In this document: piece after piece, positions 1 through 5,126 of the stretch
How the letters are laid out: each line of letters starts with the position of its first letter
Numbering within the stretch: position 1 is the first letter of the stretch
Assembly (NCBI GenBank): GCA_021129875.1
Contig: JAJOKK010000168.1
Span: 409 to 5,534, forward strand
DNA: 5,126 nucleotides
Direction: 5' to 3'
Origin: Candidatus Bipolaricaulota bacterium
GTDB taxonomy: Bacteria; Bipolaricaulota; Bipolaricaulia; UBA7950; UBA9294
The notes under the pieces: model-generated
The model's input: only the letters and a program-made list of their open reading frames with translations
Database searches by the model: none
What the model was told of the DNA's origin: nothing
Made by a program: the position numbers and the translations under genes

Positions 1-1
1 C

Positions 2-418
2 GCCTGGGCGATGGGCGGTGTGAGCGGACATGCCGGGCTCTTCTCCACCGCGGTTGATCTTGCCGTCTATGCCCGGATGCTCTTAAACCGTGGCTCTTAC
101 AAGGACGCGAGGATACTCTCACCCCGTTCTATCGAGCTGATGACTTCCTTGCAAACAGGAGGTCTGAACGAGAGTCGCGGTTTGGGCTGGCTCCTCCAGG
201 CAGAGAATAACTTTTCGGCCGGTGATATGCTGTCCGAATCAGCGTTCGGCCACACCGGCTTTACCGGCACGTCGCTGTGGATTGACCCTTATTATGAGCT
301 TATTGTGATCCTCTTGACCAACCGTGTTCATCCGACAAGGGCTCGAGGGGCAGGGGAGATCCAACGGATAAGAGGACGTATAAACAATCTCGCCGTGGGG
401 GCGATCGCTGATGAATAG
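2..418 (+). CDS. Serine beta-lactamase-like hydrolase, C-terminal part (5' end outside window)
   Basis: This is the last ~138 codons of a protein of the beta-lactamase/penicillin-binding-protein-like serine hydrolase family (class C type fold, Pfam Beta-lactamase). The frame is open to the left edge, so the ATG at 11 is probably internal. Seen: the segment GGVSGHAGLFSTA, typical of this family, then GLGW, then FGHTGFTGTSLWIDP. In that last stretch HTG (residues 81-83 counting from the ATG at 11) takes the place of the KTG motif, and it is followed by a hydrophobic strand ending LLTNRVHPTR. The SxxK nucleophile and YxN motif should lie upstream and cannot be checked. Family members include esterases, D-amino-acid peptidases and muropeptide-related enzymes, so the substrate is unknown. 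The stop overlaps the nagA start by 8 bases, which implies co-transcription. A cell-wall recycling role is inference from that neighbour. Confidence 0.88.
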   Translation, partial: AWAMGGVSGHAGLFSTAVDLAVYARMLLNRGSYKDARILSPRSIELMTSLQTGGLNESRGLGWLLQAENNFSAGDMLSESAFGHTGFTGTSLWIDPYYELIVILLTNRVHPTRARGAGEIQRIRGRINNLAVGAIADE

Positions 419-1628
419 CTTGCTCATCCGCGGCGGAAATCTCGTACTGCCGGAGAAGGAGGCGATAAAGACCGGCGATCTCCTAATTCAAGAAGGGCGC
501 ATCGCCTGCTTAGGAGAGGTCCGACTGTCGGGAAAGGCGATAGAGACGATCGACGCGACCGGTCTTTATGTCTCCCCCGGGTTCATCGACCTACAGACAA
601 ACGGTGGTGCGGGATACAACTTCGGCGACGCAACAGCCGAGGAGATCCGCAAGATCATTGCCTTTCACATTGCTCGCGGGACGACCGGGCTGCTCCCCAC
701 CACGGTGACCGCACCGATCGAGGCGATCAGGAATGCTGTTCAGCAAGTTCACTCGCTTAATCACCCCGCTGTCCTCGGGATGCACATCGAAGGGCCGTTC
801 ATCGCAACAAAGAGAAAAGGGGCGCACAACGCTCATCACATCCTCACTCCATCGGTAGAACGGTTGAACGAACTGCTGGCGGGGTACGAAGGGTTCATCA
901 AGATAGTCACCCTCGCCCCTGAGCTGCCCGGAGCCGACCAGTTGATCTCACGGATCACAGAGATTGGGGCGGTCCCGTCTTTTGGCCATTCCGATGCAAC
1001 CTATCGCCAAACGATCGAGGCGATCGAGCATGGGATATCCCTGTTCACACATATGTTCAACGCGATGCGCGGGCCCCATCACCGCGAACCCGGGGTTGTC
1101 GGGGCGGCGCTCGACTCAGAGGTGATGGTCGAGCTGATCTGCGATGGGGTTCACGTTCATCCAGTAATCGTCCGACTGCTCCTCAAGGCCAAGGGGATCG
1201 ATGAGATCTGTCTCATCACCGACAGTATCAGCGCCGCCGGCCTCGCTGACGGGGAATACTCACTCGGCGGGTTGGTTGTCTTTGTGCAGGCGGGCCAGGC
1301 GCGGCTCGCCGATGGCACACTCTCCGGGAGTACCCTGACCATGAATCAGGCGGTGAAGAAGTTCATCGAGTTCACCGGCTGCAGTCTCTCTGCGGCAGTG
1401 AAGGCAGCGAGTCTGAATCCGGCCAGGTTGTTGGCGATAGATGAGAGAAAAGGAAGTTTGGAAGAGGGAAAGGACGCTGATATCGTCATCTTCGATGAGG
1501 GGCTCGACATACACTACACGATTATTGGAGGAGAGGTGTTCTATGCAAGAGATGGTGGCGGTCGTTGCGAACAGCAACGGGGAGATGAACTGGGCTATGG
1601 TGTGTCTGAAAGGGCAACTAAGAAATGA
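411..1628 (+). CDS. nagA: N-acetylglucosamine-6-phosphate deacetylase
   Basis: NagA removes the acetyl group from GlcNAc-6-phosphate to give glucosamine-6-phosphate and acetate, a cytoplasmic step in amino-sugar use and peptidoglycan recycling. It is an amidohydrolase-superfamily TIM barrel. Seen: an N-terminal beta-sandwich part (residues 1-55), GFIDLQTNGG at 57-66, the metal ligand Glu127 in HIEGPF, GHSDA with His193, FTHMFNAMRG with His214 and the NAM substrate loop, CDGVHVHP with His248, and the catalytic Asp271 in LITDSISAAG. The first metal motif is Gln-x-Asn (62-64) rather than His-x-His, as in E. coli NagA, so a single metal site is expected. The length (405 aa) is slightly above the usual ~380: the normal ending GGEVFYAR falls near 380, and about 25 polar residues follow. 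The start lies 9 bases after a GGGGG run and overlaps the upstream gene. The stop overlaps the etfB remnant as ATGA. Confidence 0.96.
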   Translation: MNSLLIRGGNLVLPEKEAIKTGDLLIQEGRIACLGEVRLSGKAIETIDATGLYVSPGFIDLQTNGGAGYNFGDATAEEIRKIIAFHIARGTTGLLPTTVTAPIEAIRNAVQQVHSLNHPAVLGMHIEGPFIATKRKGAHNAHHILTPSVERLNELLAGYEGFIKIVTLAPELPGADQLISRITEIGAVPSFGHSDATYRQTIEAIEHGISLFTHMFNAMRGPHHREPGVVGAALDSEVMVELICDGVHVHPVIVRLLLKAKGIDEICLITDSISAAGLADGEYSLGGLVVFVQAGQARLADGTLSGSTLTMNQAVKKFIEFTGCSLSAAVKAASLNPARLLAIDERKGSLEEGKDADIVIFDEGLDIHYTIIGGEVFYARDGGGRCEQQRGDELGYGVSERATKK

Positions 1629-1678
1629 GACTGCTCGTGCTGGTTAAGCAAGTCCTGGTAACTGAGAACGTCAAGATG
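1625..1678 (+). pseudogene. etfB: etfB remnant: first 18 codons of electron-transfer flavoprotein beta subunit
   Basis: An ATG at 1625 overlaps the nagA stop as ATGA and opens MRLLVLVKQVLVTENVKM. EtfB/FixA proteins start with a pattern close to M-(K/R)-I-(L/V)-V-x-(V/I)-K-Q-V-P-D-T-x-x-(V/I)-K-(M/I), so nearly every residue fits except the Pro-Asp pair, which is Leu-Val here. After Met18 the family expects a D-P-x-T-G-type segment. Instead the frame runs into unrelated residues and stops at 1766-1768. The break falls at GGCTCTTCG, the proposed end of an ISL3 element. EtfB would have formed half of the FAD/AMP-binding electron carrier with EtfA. Only the N-terminal strand remains, so no function is expected. 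The match is short and made by eye from recalled family patterns. Confidence 0.55.
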
Positions 1679-2005
1679 GCTCTTCGACGTTTCACGCGGG
1701 CTGCGATTACGCTACAGTTATTACAGTGTTGCATTACCATAAAAAGAAATTCACAGAGGGAAAGATAAAATCTATTCACCTGTTAGAAGAAGTTTTAATG
1801 GTTATCCTCCTGCAAAGTGGTAATACATAATTCGATCTGGATAACAAACGGCGAGATATCTTTTTGAGTTTTCCGAAAGGAAGCTGTTTTCCGTGCTCGA
1901 AGTGCGGGAACCCATTACCAGTGTATGATGCGATAGATGGGAGGGTGGCGTCACTTAAACTTTTTATTCCCTTCTGGACGCCAGCTTGCTTCTGATTATT
2001 GCTAG
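1678..2005 (+). mobile_element. Decayed ISL3-family insertion sequence fragment
   Basis: The proposed left end is GGCTCTTCGACG at 1678, resembling the GG(C/T)TCTT start common to ISL3-family inverted repeats. It coincides with the point where etfB similarity stops. The transposase N-terminal region follows at about 1831-1966 in the same direction, a distance reasonable for an IS left end. No matching right end (a complement ending in AAGAGCC) is seen before the next gene at 2103, and there is no second copy of the possible 8-base target sequence GTCAAGAT (1670-1677). The element is therefore truncated and its right limit is arbitrary. The stretch looks AT-richer than the flanking genes and is full of stops, as expected of decay. 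The family call rests on the transposase piece; the end is inferred. Confidence 0.6.
1831..1966 (+). pseudogene. ISL3-family transposase N-terminal remnant, frameshifted
   Basis: From 1831 the frame reads FDLDNKRRDIFLSF, then PKGSCFPCSKCGNPLPVYD and AIDGR up to 1944. The reading then continues one base later, from 1946, as WRHLNF. ISL3 transposases have this order: a FDxxxKRLDIYIDF-like strand, a zinc-ribbon start CPxCG, a (V/C)-x-D segment, five residues, then WRHL(N/D)F. The spacing between YD and WRHLNF is exactly five residues if one G of the run at 1943-1945 is removed, so this is a single-base insertion. An in-frame TAA at 1828-1830 sits just before the clear part. Further upstream only PPAKW (1806-1820, another frame) faintly recalls the PPW segment. 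After NF the similarity ends, and the frame stops at 2003-2005. The zinc ribbon's second half and the whole DDE catalytic domain are absent, so it cannot be active. Confidence 0.72.
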
Positions 2006-2024
2006 ATACTAACCCAAGGTTATA

Positions 2025-2031
2025 GAGGAGG
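2025..2031 (+). promoter_or_regulatory. Strong Shine-Dalgarno-like sequence before a 21-codon ORF
   Basis: GAGGAGG lies 9 bases before the ATG at 2041 and is the best ribosome-binding match in the 474-base gap. It could serve the short ORF 2041-2106. It is too far (71 bases) from the ATG at 2103 to serve that gene directly. Confidence 0.4.
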
Positions 2032-2040
2032 CAATACTCA

Positions 2041-2106
2041 ATGCAAGCGGTCCGCTCCCAGAGAGTTTCAATCACCGGTGAGAGCGACTATAATAGCGAG
2101 CCATGA
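2041..2106 (+). CDS. Possible 21-aa leader peptide overlapping the next start as ATGA
   Basis: The short ORF encodes 21 residues, MQAVRSQRVS then ITGESDYNSEP, with no recognisable domain or signal. It has a good ribosome-binding sequence at 2025-2031. Its stop TGA (2104-2106) overlaps the start of the phosphodiesterase gene as ATGA, an arrangement used for translational coupling. The downstream gene has no ribosome-binding site of its own, which makes coupling attractive. Against it, a promoter-like TATAAT lies inside this ORF and could bypass it, and an ORF this short can arise by chance. Real but minor leader, or chance: undecided. Confidence 0.22.
   Translation: MQAVRSQRVSITGESDYNSEP
2066..2094 (+). 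promoter_or_regulatory. Sigma-70-like promoter giving a probable leaderless mRNA
   Basis: A perfect -10 hexamer TATAAT lies at 2089-2094, preceded after 17 bases by TTTCAA at 2066-2071, a weak (3 of 6) match to TTGACA. Only 8 bases separate the -10 from the ATG at 2103, so transcription would start at or within about two bases of the A of the start codon. That fits the lack of any Shine-Dalgarno sequence for this gene. It would drive the phosphodiesterase-cupin-mnmA unit. Confidence 0.5.
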
Positions 2107-3356
2107 TAAGACGAGACGAGATTGAGCGGACCTTGCGGGAACACCGGTTACCGGGAATTGACAGAGACGGAATTGTCTTCCCCAGCTACGGAGACTATTC
2201 CATCTGCAAAATCCCCCACTTCATTCATGCTCTGTTCAGCGGGCCGATCGATAGGGCGGCGGCGTTCGCCCCGCTCCTTCCTGATCCGCTTCCTGATCGA
2301 GTTCTCTTCCTCCTTCTAGACGGCCTGGGATACCTCCATCTGCGTGAGCTTCTTGCCGCCTTCCCCGACCTCTTTCTCCACAGGTTGATCGAGAAAGGGA
2401 CGTTTATCCCGCTTACTTCCACCTTTCCCTCAACCACGGCGACCGCGCTCACCTCTTACGGCTCCGGCCTCACGCCGCAGGAGCACGGGATGCTGGGATA
2501 CCAGCTTTACTTGAGAGAGACCTCGACGATCACCAACATGATCCGCCTATCACTCCTGGGGACACAGGACGACAATTCGGCGTTGGATGCGGGGATTGAC
2601 GAGAAGACGTTCCTACCCGGACCCAGCCTGTACGAACACCTGCATCGCGCGAATGTCGAGGCGCATATCTTCTTGAGCCGCCATATCGCAGGGAGCGGGC
2701 TATCGCGCATCCTATACGACAAAGAAGACAAGATCCATCCGATGGTCGACCTTGCGGATATGCTCGTCTCCGCCCGGCAGATCCTCGCCCGCGCAGAGGG
2801 CAAGACCTTCCTCAGCCTCTACTGGGGCGCGACAGACGCCATCGCTCATGTCCGCGGGCCGCAGGCTGAGGCGTTCACCGCCACACTCCGTTCGATAGAT
2901 AACGCACTCGAACGGGAACTAGCGGGCGCTGTCGGCAACACCCTCATCATCATTTCAGCAGATCATGGGTTTATGGCGATGGAGGAATCCGACTATCTCG
3001 TCATCGCCGACTACCCCGAGTTGGAACAAAACCTCCTCCTCCCCCCGGTCGGCGATACTCGCGCCGCATACCTGTTCGTGCGCAACGGGAAGAAAGCGGA
3101 GGTTAAGCGGTTCATCACCAAGCACTTCGGGGATACCCTCTTGTGTCTGGATTCAGACCGGGCGCTGGAGGCCGGTCTGTTCGGACTGGGAGAGATCAAG
3201 CCGGAGGTCCGTGACCGGATTGGAGATCTTGTCGTCATCTCCACCGGGAGTGAGGCCCTCTACCATGAGCAGAAGGAGAGCTCAAAGATAAAAGGGATGC
3301 ATGGCGGGCTAACTCCGCAGGAGATGCTCGTTCCGTTCATCATAAGCCGCTTGTAG
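2103..3356 (+). CDS. Alkaline-phosphatase-superfamily phosphodiesterase / nucleotide pyrophosphatase
   Basis: The 417-aa protein belongs to the type I phosphodiesterase/nucleotide pyrophosphatase family (COG1524 type), two-metal enzymes that hydrolyse phosphodiester or pyrophosphate bonds. All expected active-site residues are visible: Asp73 in LLLDGLG, the likely nucleophile Thr112 in TFPSTTATAL, Asp245 and His249 in WGATDAIAHVRGP, Asp287-His288 in SADHGF, and His400 in GMHGG. SGLTPQEHGMLGY at 121-133 and the ending GLTPQEMLVPFI are also typical. The N-terminal PSYGDYSICKIP segment at 27-38 resembles bacterial members and supports this start. No signal peptide or membrane segment is seen, so it is probably cytoplasmic. 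The substrate cannot be read from sequence; nucleotide sugars, dinucleotides, phosphonates or phosphoglycerol groups are all possible. It has no ribosome-binding site (see the promoter at 2066-2094). The cupin gene follows after 16 bases. Confidence 0.92.
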   Translation: MIRRDEIERTLREHRLPGIDRDGIVFPSYGDYSICKIPHFIHALFSGPIDRAAAFAPLLPDPLPDRVLFLLLDGLGYLHLRELLAAFPDLFLHRLIEKGTFIPLTSTFPSTTATALTSYGSGLTPQEHGMLGYQLYLRETSTITNMIRLSLLGTQDDNSALDAGIDEKTFLPGPSLYEHLHRANVEAHIFLSRHIAGSGLSRILYDKEDKIHPMVDLADMLVSARQILARAEGKTFLSLYWGATDAIAHVRGPQAEAFTATLRSIDNALERELAGAVGNTLIIISADHGFMAMEESDYLVIADYPELEQNLLLPPVGDTRAAYLFVRNGKKAEVKRFITKHFGDTLLCLDSDRALEAGLFGLGEIKPEVRDRIGDLVVISTGSEALYHEQKESSKIKGMHGGLTPQEMLVPFIISRL

Positions 3357-3363
3357 AAAAAAA

Positions 3364-3368
3364 GGGGG
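3364..3368 (+). promoter_or_regulatory. Atypical ribosome-binding site of the cupin gene
   Basis: The 16-base gap after the phosphodiesterase stop is A7-G5-AAAC. GGGGG pairs with the anti-Shine-Dalgarno only through a G-U wobble and lies just 4 bases from the ATG at 3373, closer than usual. No better start is present, and the cupin fold begins soon after, so the ATG at 3373 is retained. Confidence 0.45.
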
Positions 3369-3372
3369 AAAC

Positions 3373-3726
3373 ATGATCGTTATTGGACGCAGCAGAAAGG
3401 CCCATGTGCACGATATGCACGACGGAAAGACGATCTTGCACACGACAAAGCGGGTGTTGATCGGTCCTGAGCAGGGAGCGAAAAATTTTGTCATGCGCCT
3501 GTTCTCCATGAAGGAAGGCGGGTGTAGTCCGTACCACACCCACCCTTGGGAGCACGAGGTGTTCGTCCTTTCGGGGAGCGGGACTGTCAAAGCAATCGAC
3601 AAAATGACAGCGGTGAGCGTCGGTGATTTCGTCTACGTTCCCGGAAACGAGGAGCACCAGTTCCTGAACGCCGGAAAGGAGCCGTTCGAGTTCCTGTGCC
3701 TCGTCCCTGTAAGCGGCGAAGGATAA
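3373..3726 (+). CDS. Small single-domain cupin protein
   Basis: The 117-aa protein is a one-domain cupin (cupin_2 type beta-barrel). Motif 1 is seen at 50-69 as G-x4-HTH-x4-E, giving metal ligands His55, His57 and Glu62. Motif 2 is at 84-99 as G-x5-PGNEEHQFLN, giving the fourth ligand His95. A complete 3-His/1-Glu site is thus present and a bound divalent metal is expected. Such small cupins range from isomerases and dioxygenases to sugar or ligand sensors, and nothing here narrows that down. There is no DNA-binding domain or signal peptide. It sits 16 bases after the phosphodiesterase and 12 before mnmA, so it is probably co-transcribed with both. Confidence 0.9.
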   Translation: MIVIGRSRKAHVHDMHDGKTILHTTKRVLIGPEQGAKNFVMRLFSMKEGGCSPYHTHPWEHEVFVLSGSGTVKAIDKMTAVSVGDFVYVPGNEEHQFLNAGKEPFEFLCLVPVSGEG

Positions 3727-3738
3727 TAGGATGATAAG

Positions 3739-4809
3739 GTGAGCGAGCGCCTCCTCGTCTGCATGAGCGGTGGGGTTGACAGCACTGTTGCCGCGCTCCT
3801 GCTGAAAGAAGCGGGGCATGAGGTCGAAGGGATCACCTTCTGGTTCTGGTCCTTCCCCGGTGCACCCGACTACGCAAAAGAGACAAAGTGCTGCTCGCTC
3901 GACAATGTGGCCCTTACCGTCAGGGAGCTTGGTATCGCGCATCGTACAATCGATGCCAGTGATCGCTTCTACGAGATAGTCCTCCGTGACTATGTCGCCC
4001 GCTACCGTCGCGGAGAGACGCCCAACCCCTGCGGTCGCTGCAACCGGCGCCTACGCTTCGGCCTCGCCTTGCAGTACGCCCGGGAACACGGGTTCGATCG
4101 TGTGGTGACCGGGCACCATGTGCGCATCATGGCCGACCAGGCCGGAGTCCTTGGCCTCTATCGCGGAGGGGACAAAAACAAAGATCAGTCCTACTTCCTC
4201 TACGGGCTGACCTCGGACGATCTCGAACATCTCGCCTTTCCGGTCGGTGAGCTGGGCAAGGAGAAGGTCTTCGATATCGCTCGCGAGCAAGGGCTACATG
4301 CCGCCAGCCTCCCCGAAAGCCAGGATCTCTGCTTTGCGCAGGCAGGGCGTACCGACTTCCTGTTCGACCCTTCTGACCTTCAGCCCGGCCCGATCTTCGA
4401 CCTTGCCGGCAGCCGGCTTGGCGAGCACGAAGGCCTTCCCTTATACACAATCGGGCAGCGCCGAGGGTTGAGAGTGGCGGCCGCACAGCCACTGTACGTG
4501 GTCGAGATAGACCGAGCTCAGAACGCTCTCATCGTCGGGGCAGAGACAGATCTCTATACGACCAGCCTCAATGCAGCGGAAGCTACCTACATCGCCGGCG
4601 CTCCACCGGCGGGGGGAACACGTCTCGCAGCGAAGATCCGCTACCGTTCCCCGGCCGTCCCGGCCACGTTCCACCCTCTTCCCGGAGCGCGGTTCTCGCT
4701 TCAGTTTGAGGAGCCGCAGCGGGCAATCACTTTGGGGCAGATTGTCGCCCTGTACGACGGGGATCGTCTTCTCGGCGGAGGGATTATTCAATGCCAATCT
4801 GGTCCGTAG
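3739..4809 (+). CDS. mnmA: tRNA-specific 2-thiouridylase MnmA
   Basis: MnmA activates U34 of tRNA-Lys, -Glu and -Gln with ATP and inserts sulfur to form 2-thiouridine, improving wobble decoding. Seen: the PP-loop SGGVDS at 10-15, the KCC segment at 50-52, TPNPCGRCN at 94-102 with the likely catalytic Cys98, TGHH at 124-127, the tRNA-contacting KNKDQSYFL at 146-154, FPVGELGK, SQDLCF at 194-199 with the second catalytic Cys198, and LYTIGQRRGL at 235-244 opening the central domain. The C-terminal beta-barrel ends with ALYDGDRLLGGGII. The length of 356 aa is normal. Small departures from the usual pattern are ITLGQ where vTPGQ is common, and HHV after TG. The start is GTG at 3739 with AGGA at 3728-3731, 7 bases upstream; the next ATG (3763) would cut into the PP-loop. 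It is the third gene of the presumed operon. Confidence 0.96.
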   Translation: MSERLLVCMSGGVDSTVAALLLKEAGHEVEGITFWFWSFPGAPDYAKETKCCSLDNVALTVRELGIAHRTIDASDRFYEIVLRDYVARYRRGETPNPCGRCNRRLRFGLALQYAREHGFDRVVTGHHVRIMADQAGVLGLYRGGDKNKDQSYFLYGLTSDDLEHLAFPVGELGKEKVFDIAREQGLHAASLPESQDLCFAQAGRTDFLFDPSDLQPGPIFDLAGSRLGEHEGLPLYTIGQRRGLRVAAAQPLYVVEIDRAQNALIVGAETDLYTTSLNAAEATYIAGAPPAGGTRLAAKIRYRSPAVPATFHPLPGARFSLQFEEPQRAITLGQIVALYDGDRLLGGGIIQCQSGP

Positions 4810-4999
4810 CGGTGGGGTTTATCGCCTGGATGATCGGTTAAGTCCTCCATTGGTCCACTAATCTCTCCCGATCGACGTTTGGATCAAGGCCGGTTGGCTT
4901 TGGGAGCCTGACTCCGAATAGACCCATTTGGCGCTATCGGCTACGGCACTGATGAATAGAGGCTTTTCGGTGTTTTGAGTGGGAGGTGGACGCTTCGTA
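4810..4999. other. Intergenic stretch without recognisable gene
   Basis: After mnmA no ORF with a credible start or family pattern is seen on either strand, and there is no RNA gene fold. A short possible stem, GGCT-TTGGG-AGCC, near 4895-4910 lacks a T-run and is not convincing as a terminator. The stretch runs into the repeat pair that begins at 5000. Confidence 0.5.
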
Positions 5000-5037
5000 T
5001 CACCCTCCCCTTACCCCTCCCATCAAGGGAGGAGGTG
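5000..5037 (-). repeat. REP-like hairpin repeat, copy 1 (inverted relative to copy 2)
   Basis: A pyrimidine-rich arm TCACCCTCCCCTTACC leads to a hairpin: CCTCCC (5016-5021), loop ATCAA, GGGAGG (5027-5032). Read on the minus strand it matches the second repeat at 5086-5124 (CCTCYCCC, loop, GGGAGRGG, TTAGGG/TAAGGGG, GAGGG). This type of hairpin plus T(A)AGGGTGAGGG tail is a common dispersed intergenic repeat in many bacterial genomes. The flanking motif could act as an mRNA 3' stabiliser or attenuator, but no T-run follows. Confidence 0.6.
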
Positions 5038-5085
5038 CGGACTTACTACCTTATGGGGTAGGCATCTCTTCCCGCTGCTTTAAAT

Positions 5086-5124
5086 CCCCTCTCCCTGTTA
5101 TGGGAGAGGGTTAGGGTGAGGGGG
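5086..5124 (+). repeat. REP-like hairpin repeat, copy 2
   Basis: A perfect 9-bp stem, CCCTCTCCC (5087-5095) with GGGAGAGGG (5102-5110), encloses the 6-base loop TGTTAT. The tail TTAGGGTGAGGGGG follows. It is in opposite orientation to the copy at 5000-5037, with 48 bases between them, so the two form a head-to-head pair like a bacterial interspersed REP pair or the ends of a ~125-base MITE. The window ends here, so more copies may follow. Confidence 0.7.
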
Positions 5125-5126
5125 AA

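Noticed and set aside
1260..1577. 105-codon minus-strand ORF over the 3' part of nagA
   Set aside because: It is antisense to conserved NagA sequence and shows no recognisable protein pattern.
1776..2075. 99-codon minus-strand ORF in the gap between nagA and the phosphodiesterase gene
   Set aside because: Its frame is antisense to the ISL3 transposase remnant, has no family pattern, and is explained by the decayed IS.
2090..2102. TATAATAGCGAGCC as a right end of the ISL3 element
   Set aside because: Only the last five bases (GAGCC) match the complement of the left end; this is too little to call an inverted repeat.
3340..3942. 200-codon minus-strand ORF
   Set aside because: It is antisense to the complete cupin gene and the 5' part of mnmA, both with full motifs; it is a shadow of GC-rich coding sequence.
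4127..4492. 121-codon minus-strand ORF rich in Arg and Gly
   Set aside because: It lies wholly antisense to the conserved core of mnmA; its Arg/Gly-rich composition is typical of a shadow frame.
4890..4912. Possible rho-independent terminator after mnmA
   Set aside because: The stem is only about 4 bp and no T-run follows.

Overview
No clearly novel system is visible. The window looks like an ordinary chromosomal segment from a moderately GC-rich bacterium. All genes are on the + strand and tightly packed, with one scar of a decayed insertion sequence. I cannot assign the organism; an uncultivated, possibly anaerobic lineage would fit but is not shown.

Left block (2-1628): the 3' end of a serine beta-lactamase-like hydrolase overlaps by 8 bp the start of nagA (N-acetylglucosamine-6-phosphate deacetylase). 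The pair suggests amino-sugar or cell-wall sugar salvage.

Middle scar (1625-2102): nagA stops inside an ATGA overlap with the first 18 codons of what reads as etfB (electron-transfer flavoprotein beta subunit). The etfB similarity ends at the bases GGCTCTTCG, which resemble the outer end of an ISL3-family element. About 150 bases further on lies a piece of the N-terminal part of an ISL3-type transposase (zinc-ribbon CxxCG, then WRHLNF), broken by an apparent one-base insertion in a G run and by stops. The likely history is an operon of hydrolase, nagA and etfB that was hit by an ISL3 element, with later deletion of the rest of both.

Right block (2103-4809): three genes, probably one operon: an alkaline-phosphatase-superfamily phosphodiesterase or nucleotide pyrophosphatase, a small one-domain cupin, and mnmA (tRNA 2-thiouridylase). 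The first has no Shine-Dalgarno sequence, but TATAAT lies 8 bases before its ATG, which suggests a leaderless transcript. The two junctions are 16 and 12 bases long. No shared pathway is obvious.

Right end (4810-5126): no gene is recognisable. The last ~130 bases hold two related GC-rich hairpin repeats in opposite orientation, a REP- or MITE-like pair.
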